DNA from: Ramlibacter pallidus
GTDB taxonomy: Bacteria; Pseudomonadota; Gammaproteobacteria; Burkholderiales; Burkholderiaceae_C
Assembly (NCBI RefSeq): GCF_015070875.1
Contig: NZ_JADDIV010000001.1
Location: 651,144 to 715,143, forward strand
Direction of reading: 5' to 3'
DNA length: 64,000 nucleotides
This document shows positions 8,071 through 16,519 of the stretch, piece by piece (within the stretch, counting starts at the first letter, position 1; each line of letters opens with the position of its first letter). The position numbers and the translations under genes are program-made. Below the pieces are notes generated by a model. That model ran no database searches. It saw only the letters and a list, made by a program, of their open reading frames with translations, and had not been told where the DNA came from.

Positions 8071-8541
8071 ATGTTCCACATCGTCCTGGTCGCGCCGGAG
8101 ATCCCGCCCAACACCGGCAACGTGATCCGCCTGGCGGCCAACACCGGCTGCACGCTGCACCTCGTCGAGCCGCTGGGCTTCTCGATGGACGACAAGCACA
8201 TGCGGCGCGCGGGGCTGGACTACCACGAGTACGCGGAGGTGCGTCGCCATGCCGGCTGGTCCGCGTTCGTCGCGGCCGAACGACCGGCACGGGAACGGAT
8301 GTTCGCGCTGAGCACGCGCGGCACGCAGGGCGTGCACGCGGTCGCGTTCCTTGCCGACGATTGGCTGGTCTTCGGCTCGGAAACGCGGGGCCTCGCCCCG
8401 GAGCTGCTGGAAACCTTCGCGCCGCCGCAACGGCTGAAGTTGCCGATGCGGGCGGGACAGCGCAGCCTCAACCTTTCGAACGCCGTGGCCGTGACCGTCT
8501 TCGAAGCGTGGCGGCAGCACGGGTTCGCCGGCGCTGGCTGA
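8071..8541 (+). CDS. trmL: tRNA (cytidine(34)-2'-O)-methyltransferase TrmL
   Basis: 156 residues, the normal size for the minimal SPOUT methyltransferase TrmL. Motifs: the N-terminal PEIPPNTGNVIRLAANTG, FGSETRGLAPELL, and the C-terminal knot LPMRAGQRSLNLSNAVAV. TrmL methylates the wobble ribose of leucine tRNAs. A GACAAT box ends 7 nt before the ATG and there is no ribosome site, so although it follows comF by 16 bp it may have its own promoter. Confidence 0.93.
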   Translation: MFHIVLVAPEIPPNTGNVIRLAANTGCTLHLVEPLGFSMDDKHMRRAGLDYHEYAEVRRHAGWSAFVAAERPARERMFALSTRGTQGVHAVAFLADDWLVFGSETRGLAPELLETFAPPQRLKLPMRAGQRSLNLSNAVAVTVFEAWRQHGFAGAG

Positions 8542-8673
8542 GCGCTGTGCATCGTGCGACACAGGCAATGTCTCGTTTCGCGCAGCTGTGTTTGAAACGC
8601 GACGCACTGTCCCGCATCTGCCCTTCAACCGGCCCTTTCAGGGCAGGCCAGGCAACCCTAGACTCCTTTACCG

Positions 8674-8698
8674 GCCCGCTTCGTGCGGGCTTTTTTTT
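8674..8698 (+). terminator. Rho-independent terminator
   Basis: Stem GCCCGC / GCGGGC with loop TTCGT, followed by eight T residues. It lies 132 bp after the trmL stop, so the transcript would carry a structured 3' region (see findings), and 44 bp before the converging end of the MaoC gene. Confidence 0.88.
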
Positions 8699-8742
8699 CG
8701 CCCGACCGAAGCAGTCTTTTCAGGATGTACGGCCGCGCTGCG

Positions 8743-9198
8743 TCACACGTAGCGCCGCGTCAGCGATTCGGCGATGCAGGCCGGCTTGTCCGCGCCTTCC
8801 CGTTCGACCGTCACCAGCCAGGTCATCTGCATGCCGTTGTCCGGCAGGTCCTGGCATTCCAGCAGTTTCATCGTGGCGCGCAGGCGGCTGCCCGCGGGCA
8901 CGGGCGAGGTGAAGCGCACGCGGTTCAGGCCGTAGTTCACGCCCATGCGCGTGTTGCGGATGTCCAGGGCCGATTCGAAGAAGCGCGGAAGCAGCGACAA
9001 CGTGAGGAAGCCGTGCGCGATCGGTGCGCCGAAAGGGCCGGCCTTGGCGCGTTCCACGTCCACGTGGATCCACTGGTGGTCGCCGGTCGCTTCGGCGAAC
9101 AGGTTGATCTGCTGCTGCGTGACGGGGATCCAGTCGCTGGTGGCGACCTCCTGGCCGACCAGTGCGCGCAGCTCGGCGAGCGATTCGAAGACTCTCAT
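8743..9198 (-). CDS. MaoC family (R)-hydratase-like protein
   Basis: 151 residues of a single hot-dog fold. The MaoC active-site signature is present: FAEATGDHQWIHVD supplies the catalytic Asp and His, followed by GPFGAPIAHGFLTLSL. Members hydrate trans-2-enoyl-CoA, for example feeding PHA synthesis or fatty-acid breakdown. No fatty-acid genes flank it. TGTAAT ends 6 nt before the ATG with no Shine-Dalgarno, a leaderless-like start. Confidence 0.88.
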   Translation of the reverse strand: MRVFESLAELRALVGQEVATSDWIPVTQQQINLFAEATGDHQWIHVDVERAKAGPFGAPIAHGFLTLSLLPRFFESALDIRNTRMGVNYGLNRVRFTSPVPAGSRLRATMKLLECQDLPDNGMQMTWLVTVEREGADKPACIAESLTRRYV

Positions 9199-9227
9199 CG
9201 CCCCATTACAGCACCGGGGTGCCCGCC

Positions 9228-9845
9228 TCAGGCGTCAAGCCAGCGACAGATGCCCTGCCATTGCTCCAGGTCGCGCTCGACCTTGCCGGGCGCCACGTCG
9301 AACAGCGTGAGCCCGCGGGCCGCCAGGTGCACGTAGTTCTGGGTGGGGCGCACGAACCCGAGCACCGGCAGGCCGAGGGCCTCGACGAACTCCTGCAGCT
9401 TGTCGGCGGCGATGGTGCGGGAATCGACCCGCGTCCCGACGATGCCCACCTGCATGCGGCTGGCCTTGCGGTGGTGCGCCAGTTCGTCGAGGAAGCTGCG
9501 GGTGGCGTACATGTCGAAGATGCTGGGCTGCAGCGGCACGATCACCTTGTCGGCGGACCGCAGCGTGTCTTCCATCCACTTGCCGTGCATGCCGGCCGGC
9601 GTGTCCAGCACCACGTGCGTGGTGCCCTTGGGCGGCTTGGCGATCTGCCCTTCGCCGACTTCCCAGCTGGTGATGGGCCGCGCCTCCGCCGGCCGCAGCC
9701 GCAGCCACAGGCGCGAAGATTGCTGGCGGTCCGCATCGCCTAGCATCACCTGGTGGCCGCGGCTGGCAAAGTAGCCGGCGATGTTGGTGGCCATGGTGGA
9801 CTTGCCCACCCCACCCTTCGGGTTCGCAACGACAACGACCGGCAT
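9228..9845 (-). CDS. Orphan ParA/MinD-type ATPase
   Basis: 205 residues. A deviant Walker A motif lies at the N-terminus (KGGVGKST, about 10-17, with the signature first lysine Lys10), followed by GDADRQQSS and the Walker B-like HVVLDTPAGMH. The length is that of short ParA-like ATPases that position cargo (chromosome, chemoreceptor or carboxysome-type systems). No parB, parS-like repeat or chemotaxis gene is near, so the cargo is unknown. It diverges from the KefF-like gene. Confidence 0.85.
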   Translation of the reverse strand: MPVVVVANPKGGVGKSTMATNIAGYFASRGHQVMLGDADRQQSSRLWLRLRPAEARPITSWEVGEGQIAKPPKGTTHVVLDTPAGMHGKWMEDTLRSADKVIVPLQPSIFDMYATRSFLDELAHHRKASRMQVGIVGTRVDSRTIAADKLQEFVEALGLPVLGFVRPTQNYVHLAARGLTLFDVAPGKVERDLEQWQGICRWLDA

Positions 9846-9898
9846 GCGGGCTCCTGTGCTGCGCGGCCGGGAAGGCCGCATCGCTTATGTTACCGCCC

Positions 9899-10537
9899 AT
9901 GGATGAGTTCGCAAAACCCGCGCCCGGCGTCTACCTGGTCGCCGCCCACCCCAACTGGGGCGAATCGAAAGTCAACCGCCTGCTGCTGGCCGCGGCGGGC
10001 CAGCTGCCGTGGGTGCGCGTGCGCGACCTGTACGGCAGCTATCCGGACTACGACATCGACGTCGCCGCGGAGCAGGAGGCCGTCGCCGCAGCCCGCCTCG
10101 TCGTGCTGCTGCACCCGATCCAGTGGTATTCCATGCCCGCCCTCCTGAAGCTGTGGCTCGACGAGGTGCTGCGCTACGGGTGGGCGTACGGCCCCGGCGG
10201 CACGGCCCTGCAGGGAAAGGACCTCTGGCTGGTGGCCACCACGGGCGGCAGCGAGCATTCGTACCACCCGCAGGGCTACAACCGCTACTTCTTCGACGCC
10301 TTCCTGCCGCCCTACGAGCAGACGGCCGCCCTGTGCGGCATGCGCTTCCTGCCGCCGATGGTGCTGCACGGCGCGCACACCGCGCCGCCGGGCGCGATCG
10401 AAGCGCATGTGTCCACCTTCGGCCAGCGGCTGGGGACCTATCCCGACTGGCCGGAACTGGAAGACCTGCCCGCCTGCCCCGCCTGCGACGTGCCGCAGTC
10501 CGACCGCCCCGCGGTGCACGACCAGGCGAGCCGCTGA
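9899..10537 (+). CDS. KefF-like NAD(P)H oxidoreductase, ancillary to K+ efflux
   Basis: 212 residues of a flavodoxin-like fold: YLVAAHPNWGESKVNRLL at the FMN site, LLHPIQWYSMPALLKLWLDEVL and ATTGGSEHSYHPQGYNRY, all typical of the NQO1/KefF group. KefF is a quinone reductase that activates KefC. It precedes the antiporter gene with a TGATG overlap, supporting one functional unit. TATGTT lies 7 nt before the chosen ATG; an alternative in-frame ATG at 9887 overlaps that box. Confidence 0.87.
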   Translation: MDEFAKPAPGVYLVAAHPNWGESKVNRLLLAAAGQLPWVRVRDLYGSYPDYDIDVAAEQEAVAAARLVVLLHPIQWYSMPALLKLWLDEVLRYGWAYGPGGTALQGKDLWLVATTGGSEHSYHPQGYNRYFFDAFLPPYEQTAALCGMRFLPPMVLHGAHTAPPGAIEAHVSTFGQRLGTYPDWPELEDLPACPACDVPQSDRPAVHDQASR

Positions 10538-12381
10538 TGGAACACCACGCGCCCGCCTGGCTGTCCTACAGCTTCATCTACCTGGCCGCGGCGGTGATCG
10601 CCGTGCCGCTGTCGCGCGCGCTCGGACTGGGCGCCATCCTCGGCTACCTGGCCGCGGGCATCGCCATCGGCCCCTGGGGCCTGAAGCTGGTGCCCAACGT
10701 GCAGGACGTGCTGCACTTCGCCGAGTTCGGCGTGGTACTGATGCTGTTCCTCGTGGGCCTCGAGCTGGAGCCGCGGCGGCTGTGGAACCTGCGGCGGCCG
10801 ATCTTCGGCTGGGGCAGCGTGCAGCTGTTCGGGTCCGCGGCGGTGATGACCGCGATCGCGGTCTCGTTCGGCATCGACTGGCGCATCGCGCTGGTCGGCT
10901 CGCTGGCGCTGGCCGACTCCTCCACCGCCACCGGCCTGCGCGCGATGGCCGACCGCAACCTCATGCCCACGACGTCCGGGCGCAGCGCGCTGAGCGTGCT
11001 GCTGCTGCAGGACGTGGCCGCGATCCCGGTGCTCGCGCTGCTGCCGCTGCTGGCGGTGAGCGAGGTGCATGCGCAGGGCAGCGGCTGGTGGGGTGCGGCC
11101 CGCATCGTGGGCGTCATCCTGGCGATCGTTCTCGGCGGGCGGCTGCTGCTGCGGCCGGCGCTGCGCTGGATCGCGCGCAGCGAATCGCCCGAGATCTTCA
11201 CCGCGGCGGCGCTGCTGCTGGTGGTCGCCACCGCTTACGTGATGCATTCGGTCGGCCTGTCCATGGCGCTCGGCGCCTTCCTCGCCGGGGTGCTGCTGGC
11301 GGAGAGCGAATACCGGCGCGAGCTCGAGACCGACATCGAGCCCTTCAAGGGCCTGCTGCTCGGCCTGTTCTTCATCGCCATCGGCATGACGATCGACTTC
11401 GCGGTGGTGATCGAAAGGCCGCTGCTGATCGCCGGCATCGTGTTCGGCTTCCTCGCGGCCAAGGTGCTGGTGCTGTGGGCGATGGCGCGCTTCATGGACA
11501 TCCCGCTGGCCGAGCGCCCGATCTTCATCGTGCTGCTGGCGCAGGGCGGCGAGGTCGGCTTCGTCGTGCTGCAGACGGCGACCGGCGCCCGCGTCATCGA
11601 TGGCGGCACGTCGTCCGTGCTGGTGGCCGCCATCACCCTGTCGATGCTGCTGACGCCGCTGATGCTGCTGGCCGCGGACCGCTGGGCCGCGCGGATGTCC
11701 GCCGGTTCGGCGCGCAAGCTCGACGAATTGAGCGAGCCGCAGCACGCGCCCGTCATCATCGCGGGCTTCGGCCGCTACGGCCAGATCGTCGGCCGCCTGC
11801 TCGACGCCGAGGGCATCCCGTCCACGGTGCTCGACCACGATGCCGACATGGTGGAGGCGGCGCGCGGCTTCGGCTACAAGGTGCACTACGGCGACGCCTC
11901 GCGGCTGGACCTGCTGCGCACCGCCGGCGCGGGCGCGGCCCGGGTGCTGGTGATCGCGGTGGACGACAAGGAACAGTCGCTCAAGATCGTCGACCTCGCC
12001 AGGGAACACTTCCCGCACCTCACGCTGGTGGCCCGCGCACGCGACGTGCCGCACTGGAACGCGCTGCGCGACCGCGGCGTGATGAACGTCGAACGGGAGC
12101 TCTTCGAATCCAGCCTGCGCAGCGGGCGCACCGTGCTCGAAGTGCTGGGCCAGCAGCCGCACGAGGCGCGCCGCCAGGCGATGCGCTTCCGCCGCCACAA
12201 CCTCGCCCTCTTCGAGAAGATGCACCCGCTGTACAAGGACCGGGCACGGATGGTCGCCGTGGTCAAGGAAGGCCGCCAGCAGCTGGAGGAACAGATGGCG
12301 CGGGAACGCGCGGAGCGCGAGGAGCGCAGGAAGCGCGGGGAGGACCGCGCCGCCGGCTGGGAGCCCGCGCGCGGGGATTGA
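10537..12381 (+). CDS. KefC-type monovalent cation:proton antiporter (CPA2)
   Basis: 614 residues: a CPA2 membrane domain (about 1-385, 12 or more helices, with LMLFLVGLELEP and LADSSTATGL), then an RCK/TrkA-N domain whose nucleotide-binding start GFGRYG is at about 410-415. The C-terminus is a charged helix (about 575-610) rich in Arg/Glu. Kef systems export K+ in exchange for protons when glutathione adducts accumulate, protecting against electrophiles. This suits an organism handling quinones and ring-cleavage products. Coupled to the KefF-like gene. Confidence 0.92.
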   Translation: MEHHAPAWLSYSFIYLAAAVIAVPLSRALGLGAILGYLAAGIAIGPWGLKLVPNVQDVLHFAEFGVVLMLFLVGLELEPRRLWNLRRPIFGWGSVQLFGSAAVMTAIAVSFGIDWRIALVGSLALADSSTATGLRAMADRNLMPTTSGRSALSVLLLQDVAAIPVLALLPLLAVSEVHAQGSGWWGAARIVGVILAIVLGGRLLLRPALRWIARSESPEIFTAAALLLVVATAYVMHSVGLSMALGAFLAGVLLAESEYRRELETDIEPFKGLLLGLFFIAIGMTIDFAVVIERPLLIAGIVFGFLAAKVLVLWAMARFMDIPLAERPIFIVLLAQGGEVGFVVLQTATGARVIDGGTSSVLVAAITLSMLLTPLMLLAADRWAARMSAGSARKLDELSEPQHAPVIIAGFGRYGQIVGRLLDAEGIPSTVLDHDADMVEAARGFGYKVHYGDASRLDLLRTAGAGAARVLVIAVDDKEQSLKIVDLAREHFPHLTLVARARDVPHWNALRDRGVMNVERELFESSLRSGRTVLEVLGQQPHEARRQAMRFRRHNLALFEKMHPLYKDRARMVAVVKEGRQQLEEQMARERAEREERRKRGEDRAAGWEPARGD

Positions 12382-12426
12382 GCGCGGTATAAAGCGGCCT
12401 CGACACGGGCGAAACGCCGGAGGCAC

Positions 12427-12840
12427 ATGGCAGCGAAGATCCTGATGGCGGCCAGCGGCGGCATCGTGCTGCTGTTCGGCGTGATCCACCTCGCGTACAC
12501 CTTCTGGGGCTCCGCCCTGCTGCCGCGCGATCCGGCGGTGATGGCGGCGATGAACGAGGTGCACATGGGCATCACGAAGGAGACGACGGTGGGCCGCGCC
12601 TGGATCGGCTTCAACGCCAGCCACAGCATCGCGCTCATCCTCTTCGGCCTGGTCTACGCCTTCCTCGCGCTCGCACACGGGAAGCTTCTCTTCGACTCCA
12701 ACTTCCTGCTCACGGTGGGCTTCGCCGTGCTGGCCGCCGTGGTCGTGCTGGCGAAGCTCTACTGGTTCAGCGTCCCGCTGGCGGGCGGCACGCTGGCCCT
12801 GGCCTGCTATGTCGCCGCCGTCGTCGCAGCACGTCTCTGA
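12427..12840 (+). CDS. Small four-helix membrane protein, LIC_13387-like
   Basis: 137 residues with four hydrophobic segments (about 7-25, 62-82, 92-110, 115-135). It resembles the LIC_13387-type hypothetical membrane family (ILFGVIHLAYTFWG; GFNASHSIALILFGLVYAFLA). No catalytic motif is visible. A GGAGG-like site precedes the ATG and the gene ends 10 bp before the OsmC gene, so the two probably share a transcript. Confidence 0.7.
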   Translation: MAAKILMAASGGIVLLFGVIHLAYTFWGSALLPRDPAVMAAMNEVHMGITKETTVGRAWIGFNASHSIALILFGLVYAFLALAHGKLLFDSNFLLTVGFAVLAAVVVLAKLYWFSVPLAGGTLALACYVAAVVAARL

Positions 12841-12850
12841 GGACCCGCCC

Positions 12851-13249
12851 ATGCAGATCGCCGCCAAGGTCGTCAATGCCCCGGGAACCCACTCCGCCGT
12901 CGTGCGTACCGGCGACAAGGCGCAGGAGCTTCCCGTCGCCGCCCGTCCGTCGGGCGGCTCCTCGGTCAACGGAGGCGAGTTCCTGATGCTCGCGCTCGCC
13001 ACCTGCTACTGCAACGACCTGTACCGGGAGGCCGTGCGGCTGGGCATCGAGCTGCGGCAGGTGGAAGTGGAAGCGACGGCCACCTTCGCCGGCGTCGGCC
13101 TGGCCGCCTCCGACGTGCGCTACCGCGCGCGGGTCGACTCGCCCGCGCCGGCCGCGGCGATCGAGCGGCTCCTGCGGGAGACGGATGCCGTGGCCGAGGT
13201 GCACAACACCCTGCGTGCCGTCGTGCCGGTCCGCCTGGAGACGCCATGA
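12851..13249 (+). CDS. OsmC family protein
   Basis: 132 residues. The OsmC fold is recognised from GGSSVNGGEFLMLALATCYCNDLYREA, which carries a conserved cysteine, and the terminal strand/helix VAEVHNTLRAVVPV. OsmC/Ohr proteins reduce organic peroxides, but only one of the two usual active-site cysteines is evident by eye, so peroxidase activity is not certain. Start taken at the ATG 10 bp after the preceding stop. Confidence 0.8.
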   Translation: MQIAAKVVNAPGTHSAVVRTGDKAQELPVAARPSGGSSVNGGEFLMLALATCYCNDLYREAVRLGIELRQVEVEATATFAGVGLAASDVRYRARVDSPAPAAAIERLLRETDAVAEVHNTLRAVVPVRLETP

Positions 13250-13347
13250 CCGGGCGATCCGCCCCGTGCGGGAGGGATGTCGATTCCGGGGTTGCAGCTT
13301 CGTCGTGAGGATGTGACACCCCTCGTACCGATCGAAAGGAGCCTCCC

Positions 13348-13794
13348 ATGGCCACTGGCACCGTCCGCCTCCACCGCGTCCTGCGCGCCCCGCCGGAGCG
13401 CATCTACCGCGCCTTCCTCGAAGCCGACGCCGTCGCGCGCTGGCTGCCGCCCTTCGGCTTCACGTGCACCGTGCACCACCTGGACGCACGGGTCGGCGGC
13501 ACGCACAAGATGTCGTTCCGCAACTTCTCGTCCGGCCACTCGCACTCCTTCGGCGGCGAGTACCTGGAACTGGTGCCCGGGCAGAAGATCCGCTACTCGG
13601 ACCGGTTCGACGACGCGAACCTGCCCGGCAACATGACCACGACGGTCACGCTGAAGGCCGTGTCCTGCGGCACGGAGCTGTCGGTGGTGCAGGAAGGCAT
13701 CCCGGACGTCATCCCCACCGAGATGTGCTACCTGGGCTGGCAGGAATCGCTGGTGATGCTGGCCAGGCTGGTCGAGCCGGACATCCCGGGCTGA
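13348..13794 (+). CDS. SRPBCC (AHSA1-type) domain protein
   Basis: 148 residues, one START-like domain: VRLHRVLRAPPERIYRAFLEADAVARWLPP at the N-terminus and GGEYLELVPGQKIRYSDRFDDANLPGNMTTTVTL in the sheet. These bind hydrophobic ligands or act as Hsp90-activator-like proteins; the function here is unknown. A good AAAGGAG ribosome site precedes the ATG. Confidence 0.85.
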   Translation: MATGTVRLHRVLRAPPERIYRAFLEADAVARWLPPFGFTCTVHHLDARVGGTHKMSFRNFSSGHSHSFGGEYLELVPGQKIRYSDRFDDANLPGNMTTTVTLKAVSCGTELSVVQEGIPDVIPTEMCYLGWQESLVMLARLVEPDIPG

Positions 13795-13878
13795 CGGTGT
13801 GGCCCCGGTCATCCGGCGTCTTGGCAGGGGACGGCGGCGCATCCACAATGCCGCCATCTTTCCACGGAGCCCCGTGCC

Positions 13879-14148
13879 TTGAAGACCCTGATGTTCTACG
13901 AACTGGCCGCCGATGGTCTGGCGAAGGTGCCCGAGCACTATCCCGCGCACGTGGCGCGCCTGCAGGAGTTCCACCGGCGCGGTGTCCTGCTGATGGCGGG
14001 CCCCTACGGCAACCCGCCGGTGGGCGCCCTGTCGGTGTTCACCACGCGCGAGGCCGCGGAGGAGTTCGCGCAGGGCGACCCTTTCGTGGTGCACCGGATC
14101 GTCGCCCACCGCACGGTCCAGGACTGGAACGAAGGGCTGGCGGGTTGA
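13879..14148 (+). CDS. YciI-like protein
   Basis: 89 residues, a single YciI ferredoxin-like domain: YPAHVARLQEFHRRGVLLMAGPYGN carries the conserved His and Asp/Gly positions of the family. Function uncertain (some are chloromuconolactone-dehydrochlorinase-like). The reading begins at a TTG with an ATG four codons later; either may be used. Its stop overlaps the next gene as TTGA. Confidence 0.8.
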   Translation: MKTLMFYELAADGLAKVPEHYPAHVARLQEFHRRGVLLMAGPYGNPPVGALSVFTTREAAEEFAQGDPFVVHRIVAHRTVQDWNEGLAG

Positions 14149-14411
14149 GCCTGGCCGGCCTGCCGAACCTGGGGCCGAAATCGCGCGACATGCTCGAGCG
14201 CGCGGGCATCGTGTCGGTGCCGCAGCTGCGCCGCCTCGGTGCCGTCGCCGCCTACGCGCAGGTGCAGCGTTCCGGCCAGCCGGCCAGCCTCAACCTGTTG
14301 TGGGCCCTGGAAGGTGCGCTGACCGGCACACCCTGGCAGCAGGTGGCGCGCGAGCACCGCACCAGCCTGCTGCTGGCGCTGGACGGGCACCAGTCCCGGG
14401 ACCGCGCGTGA
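14145..14411 (+). CDS. TfoX C-terminal domain protein
   Basis: 88 residues matching the helix-hairpin-like C-terminal domain of TfoX/Sxy: LAGLPNLGPKSRDMLERAGIVSVPQLRRLGAVAAYAQV and LNLLWALEGALTG. The N-terminal TfoX domain is absent. Such stand-alone C-domains are common; TfoX regulates competence in some gammaproteobacteria, but no regulatory role can be inferred here. TTG start overlapping the YciI stop. Confidence 0.8.
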   Translation: MSLAGLPNLGPKSRDMLERAGIVSVPQLRRLGAVAAYAQVQRSGQPASLNLLWALEGALTGTPWQQVAREHRTSLLLALDGHQSRDRA

Positions 14412-14752
14412 ACCGCCGCGTCATGGCTCTGGCCCTGCTGCTGGCCTCCACGCCGGGCTTCCCGGCCGGCGCACAGGCCCCGGCGGCGCACGCCTGGGCG
14501 AGCAGCGTGCTGCACATCCTGCGCGCGAACATCCGGCATGCCGAGCCCCGGCCGCAAGGCGCCGAGGCGGAACTCGCCCTGCAGGTGGACGCCACGGGCA
14601 AGGTGACCCGGCACTTCCTGCACACCCGCAGCCATTCGGCGAGCTGGGACCAGGCCGTGCTCGATGCGGCGGCCCGGACCCGCCGGCTGCCGCCACCGCC
14701 CGCCGACGCGCAGAAACCGTTCCGCCTGTTGCTGGTGGTGCGCGCCGACTGA
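14408..14752 (+). CDS. Secreted protein with TonB C-terminal-like domain
   Basis: 114 residues: a signal peptide (about 1-25, cleavage near AGAQA) and a short domain with the TonB-C pattern AELALQVDATGKVTRHFLHTRSHSASWDQAVLDAAARTRRLPPPP. Stand-alone TonB-C domains are frequent; without an N-terminal anchor plus ExbBD it is unlikely to energise a receptor. GTG start overlapping the previous stop as GTGA; an in-frame ATG lies five codons in. Confidence 0.72.
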   Translation: MNRRVMALALLLASTPGFPAGAQAPAAHAWASSVLHILRANIRHAEPRPQGAEAELALQVDATGKVTRHFLHTRSHSASWDQAVLDAAARTRRLPPPPADAQKPFRLLLVVRAD

Positions 14753-14839
14753 AGCACACCGTCGAAGCCTCCCCGGGCAGCGGGTGCCGCTTCTTCCCGC
14801 CTTCACCGTGCTTCCCTCCCGGCTTCACATCCCTGCGGC

Positions 14840-15163
14840 ATGCTGGCGCCCGTCCCTCGGAAAACCATCCGCATGCCGCATCTCACTCCGCGATCCGCTT
14901 ACCGGCTGGGCCTGTGCGTCGCCATCGTCACCGCGCTGGCGCTCGCCTGGCTGAGCCTGGGTGTCGGCCTCATCGGCCGGGACGGCGACCCGGCCAACAT
15001 CATGTATCTCGGCGTGATCGCGATCGGCGTGGTCGCCGCCATCGCGCTCGTCGCCCGGCTCGGGCTGCCGTACAGCCCGCCGGCCGAGATCGTGCTGCTC
15101 AATGCCTTCTTCGTCGCCATGTTCTGCGCGGCCGCGTGGCTGTTCCGGCGCGCGGCGACGTGA
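14840..15163 (+). CDS. Hypothetical three-helix membrane protein
   Basis: 107 residues (or 96 from the ATG at 14873) with three hydrophobic segments: LGLCVAIVTALALAWLSLGVG, IMYLGVIAIGVVAAIALVARL and IVLLNAFFVAMFCAAAWLF. I do not recognise the family. It ends 6 bp before the converging TauE-like gene. Confidence 0.65.
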   Translation: MLAPVPRKTIRMPHLTPRSAYRLGLCVAIVTALALAWLSLGVGLIGRDGDPANIMYLGVIAIGVVAAIALVARLGLPYSPPAEIVLLNAFFVAMFCAAAWLFRRAAT

Positions 15164-15169
15164 CGCGGT

Positions 15170-15943
15170 TCACCCGAGGAAACCGTCCCACACCAGCTTC
15201 ACGCCCGTGAGCAGCATGCCGATGTGGATCAGGCGGTAGAACAGCTGCGGCCGCATCCGGCGCGCCATGCGCACGCCCACCAGCACGCCGACCGGGGCCA
15301 GCGGCAGCAACGCCAGCGAGGTCGACATGTTGCGCAGATCCAGCAGGCCGAGCCAGGCGTATGGGATCCACTTGCTCAGGTTGATGACGAAGAAGAAAAC
15401 GCTCATCGTCGCCGCGAAGGTGACGGGCGCCAGCCGCAGCGGCAGCACGTAGGCGTTGATCGGCGGCCCGCCCGCGTGCGCCACGAAGCTGGTGAAGCCG
15501 GAGGTCGCGGTGAGGATGCCCCCCAGCCAGCGTGGCGGGGGTGGGCTGTCGGCCCGCGGTGGGAACAGCACGCGTTGCGCCAGGAACAGCAGCGTGAAGA
15601 CGCCCACCAGCCCCGCGACCCAGCGCGGGTCCAGCAGCTTGAACGACAGCGTGCCGATGACGGTGCCGACGAGGCCGGCGGGAACGAGGAAGCGCAGCAG
15701 CTTGCCGTCGAAGTCCTTGCGGTAGGCGGCGATGCCGATCAGGTCCATGACCAGCAGGATCGGCATCAGGATGGCCGCGGCCTGGGGCACCGTGACGCTC
15801 AGCGCCATGATCGGCACGGCGAGCGAGCCGAAGCCGGAGCCGAAGCCGCTCTTGCTCAGGCCGAGCAGCAGGACGGCGGGGACGGAGACGGCGTAGAACC
15901 GCCAGTCGGTGATGAGGGGGAGGTCCAAGCCCCCGATTGTCAC
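15170..15943 (-). CDS. TauE/SafE family sulfite or organosulfonate exporter
   Basis: 257 residues, 7-8 membrane helices, with the family repeat pattern LLLGLSKSGFGSGFGSLAVPIMAL and, in the second half, GILTATSGFTSFVAHAGGPPINAYVLPL. Members export sulfite, sulfonates or small carboxylates; the substrate here is unknown. GTG start overlapping the stop of the flavin reductase gene as GTGA, so the two are coupled. Confidence 0.87.
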   Translation of the reverse strand: MTIGGLDLPLITDWRFYAVSVPAVLLLGLSKSGFGSGFGSLAVPIMALSVTVPQAAAILMPILLVMDLIGIAAYRKDFDGKLLRFLVPAGLVGTVIGTLSFKLLDPRWVAGLVGVFTLLFLAQRVLFPPRADSPPPPRWLGGILTATSGFTSFVAHAGGPPINAYVLPLRLAPVTFAATMSVFFFVINLSKWIPYAWLGLLDLRNMSTSLALLPLAPVGVLVGVRMARRMRPQLFYRLIHIGMLLTGVKLVWDGFLG

Positions 15944-16482
15944 CCGACGCGCTGCTTCAGCGCCTGCAGCGACACCAGCAGGTCGCCGATGAACCTGGCC
16001 GTGGTTTCGTCGGTGAGCTCGCCCTGCGCGTTGAATTTCGCCTGTGCATTGCCGATGAACACCTCCGGCTTGTTGACCGTGAAGGTGTTCATGTAGACCA
16101 GGATCTTGCGCAGGTCGTACTGGCCCCGCGCGGTGCCCAGCGGCCCGCCGCTCGCGCCCATGATGGCGACGACCTTGCCGTCGAAAGGCGGCTCGGGCGG
16201 GCGCGACATCCAGTCCAGCGTGTTCTTCAGGACGCCGGGCACGGAGAAGTTGTACTCGGGCGAGACGAGCAGCAGCGCATCGGCGGCGCGCACCTGCGCC
16301 TTGAGCTCCACCACCGCGGCGGGCTCGCCCCCGGTGCGGACGTCGTCGTTGTACAGCGGGATCCTGGAGATGTCCGCGATGGTGACGGTCATGCCCGCGG
16401 GCGCGAGCTTCTGCGCGGCGCGCAGCGCCATCGTGTTGAAGGAAGCCTGGCGCAGGCTGCCGGAGATGCCGAGGACGTTCAT
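15940..16482 (-). CDS. NADPH-dependent FMN reductase (ChrR-like)
   Basis: 180 residues, flavodoxin fold: GSLRQASFN near the N-terminus binds FMN phosphate; SPEYNFSVPGVLKNTLDWMSRP is the diagnostic ChrR/azoreductase stretch; GASGGPLGTARGQYDLRKIL follows. These enzymes reduce quinones, chromate or free flavin. Near a catabolic block it may recycle quinones or supply reduced flavin, which is inference. Confidence 0.9.
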   Translation of the reverse strand: MNVLGISGSLRQASFNTMALRAAQKLAPAGMTVTIADISRIPLYNDDVRTGGEPAAVVELKAQVRAADALLLVSPEYNFSVPGVLKNTLDWMSRPPEPPFDGKVVAIMGASGGPLGTARGQYDLRKILVYMNTFTVNKPEVFIGNAQAKFNAQGELTDETTARFIGDLLVSLQALKQRVG

Positions 16483-16519
16483 GGTTTCTCTGCTGTGGAG
16501 GGAAAGCTTGGTTCGGACA

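Noticed and set aside
9228..9845. Plasmid partition locus
   Set aside because: ParA only; no parB, replication gene or iterons, and the surroundings are chromosomal.
14145..14411. Natural competence locus from the TfoX-like and ComF genes
   Set aside because: Only the TfoX C-terminal domain is present and no pilus or uptake genes occur in the window.
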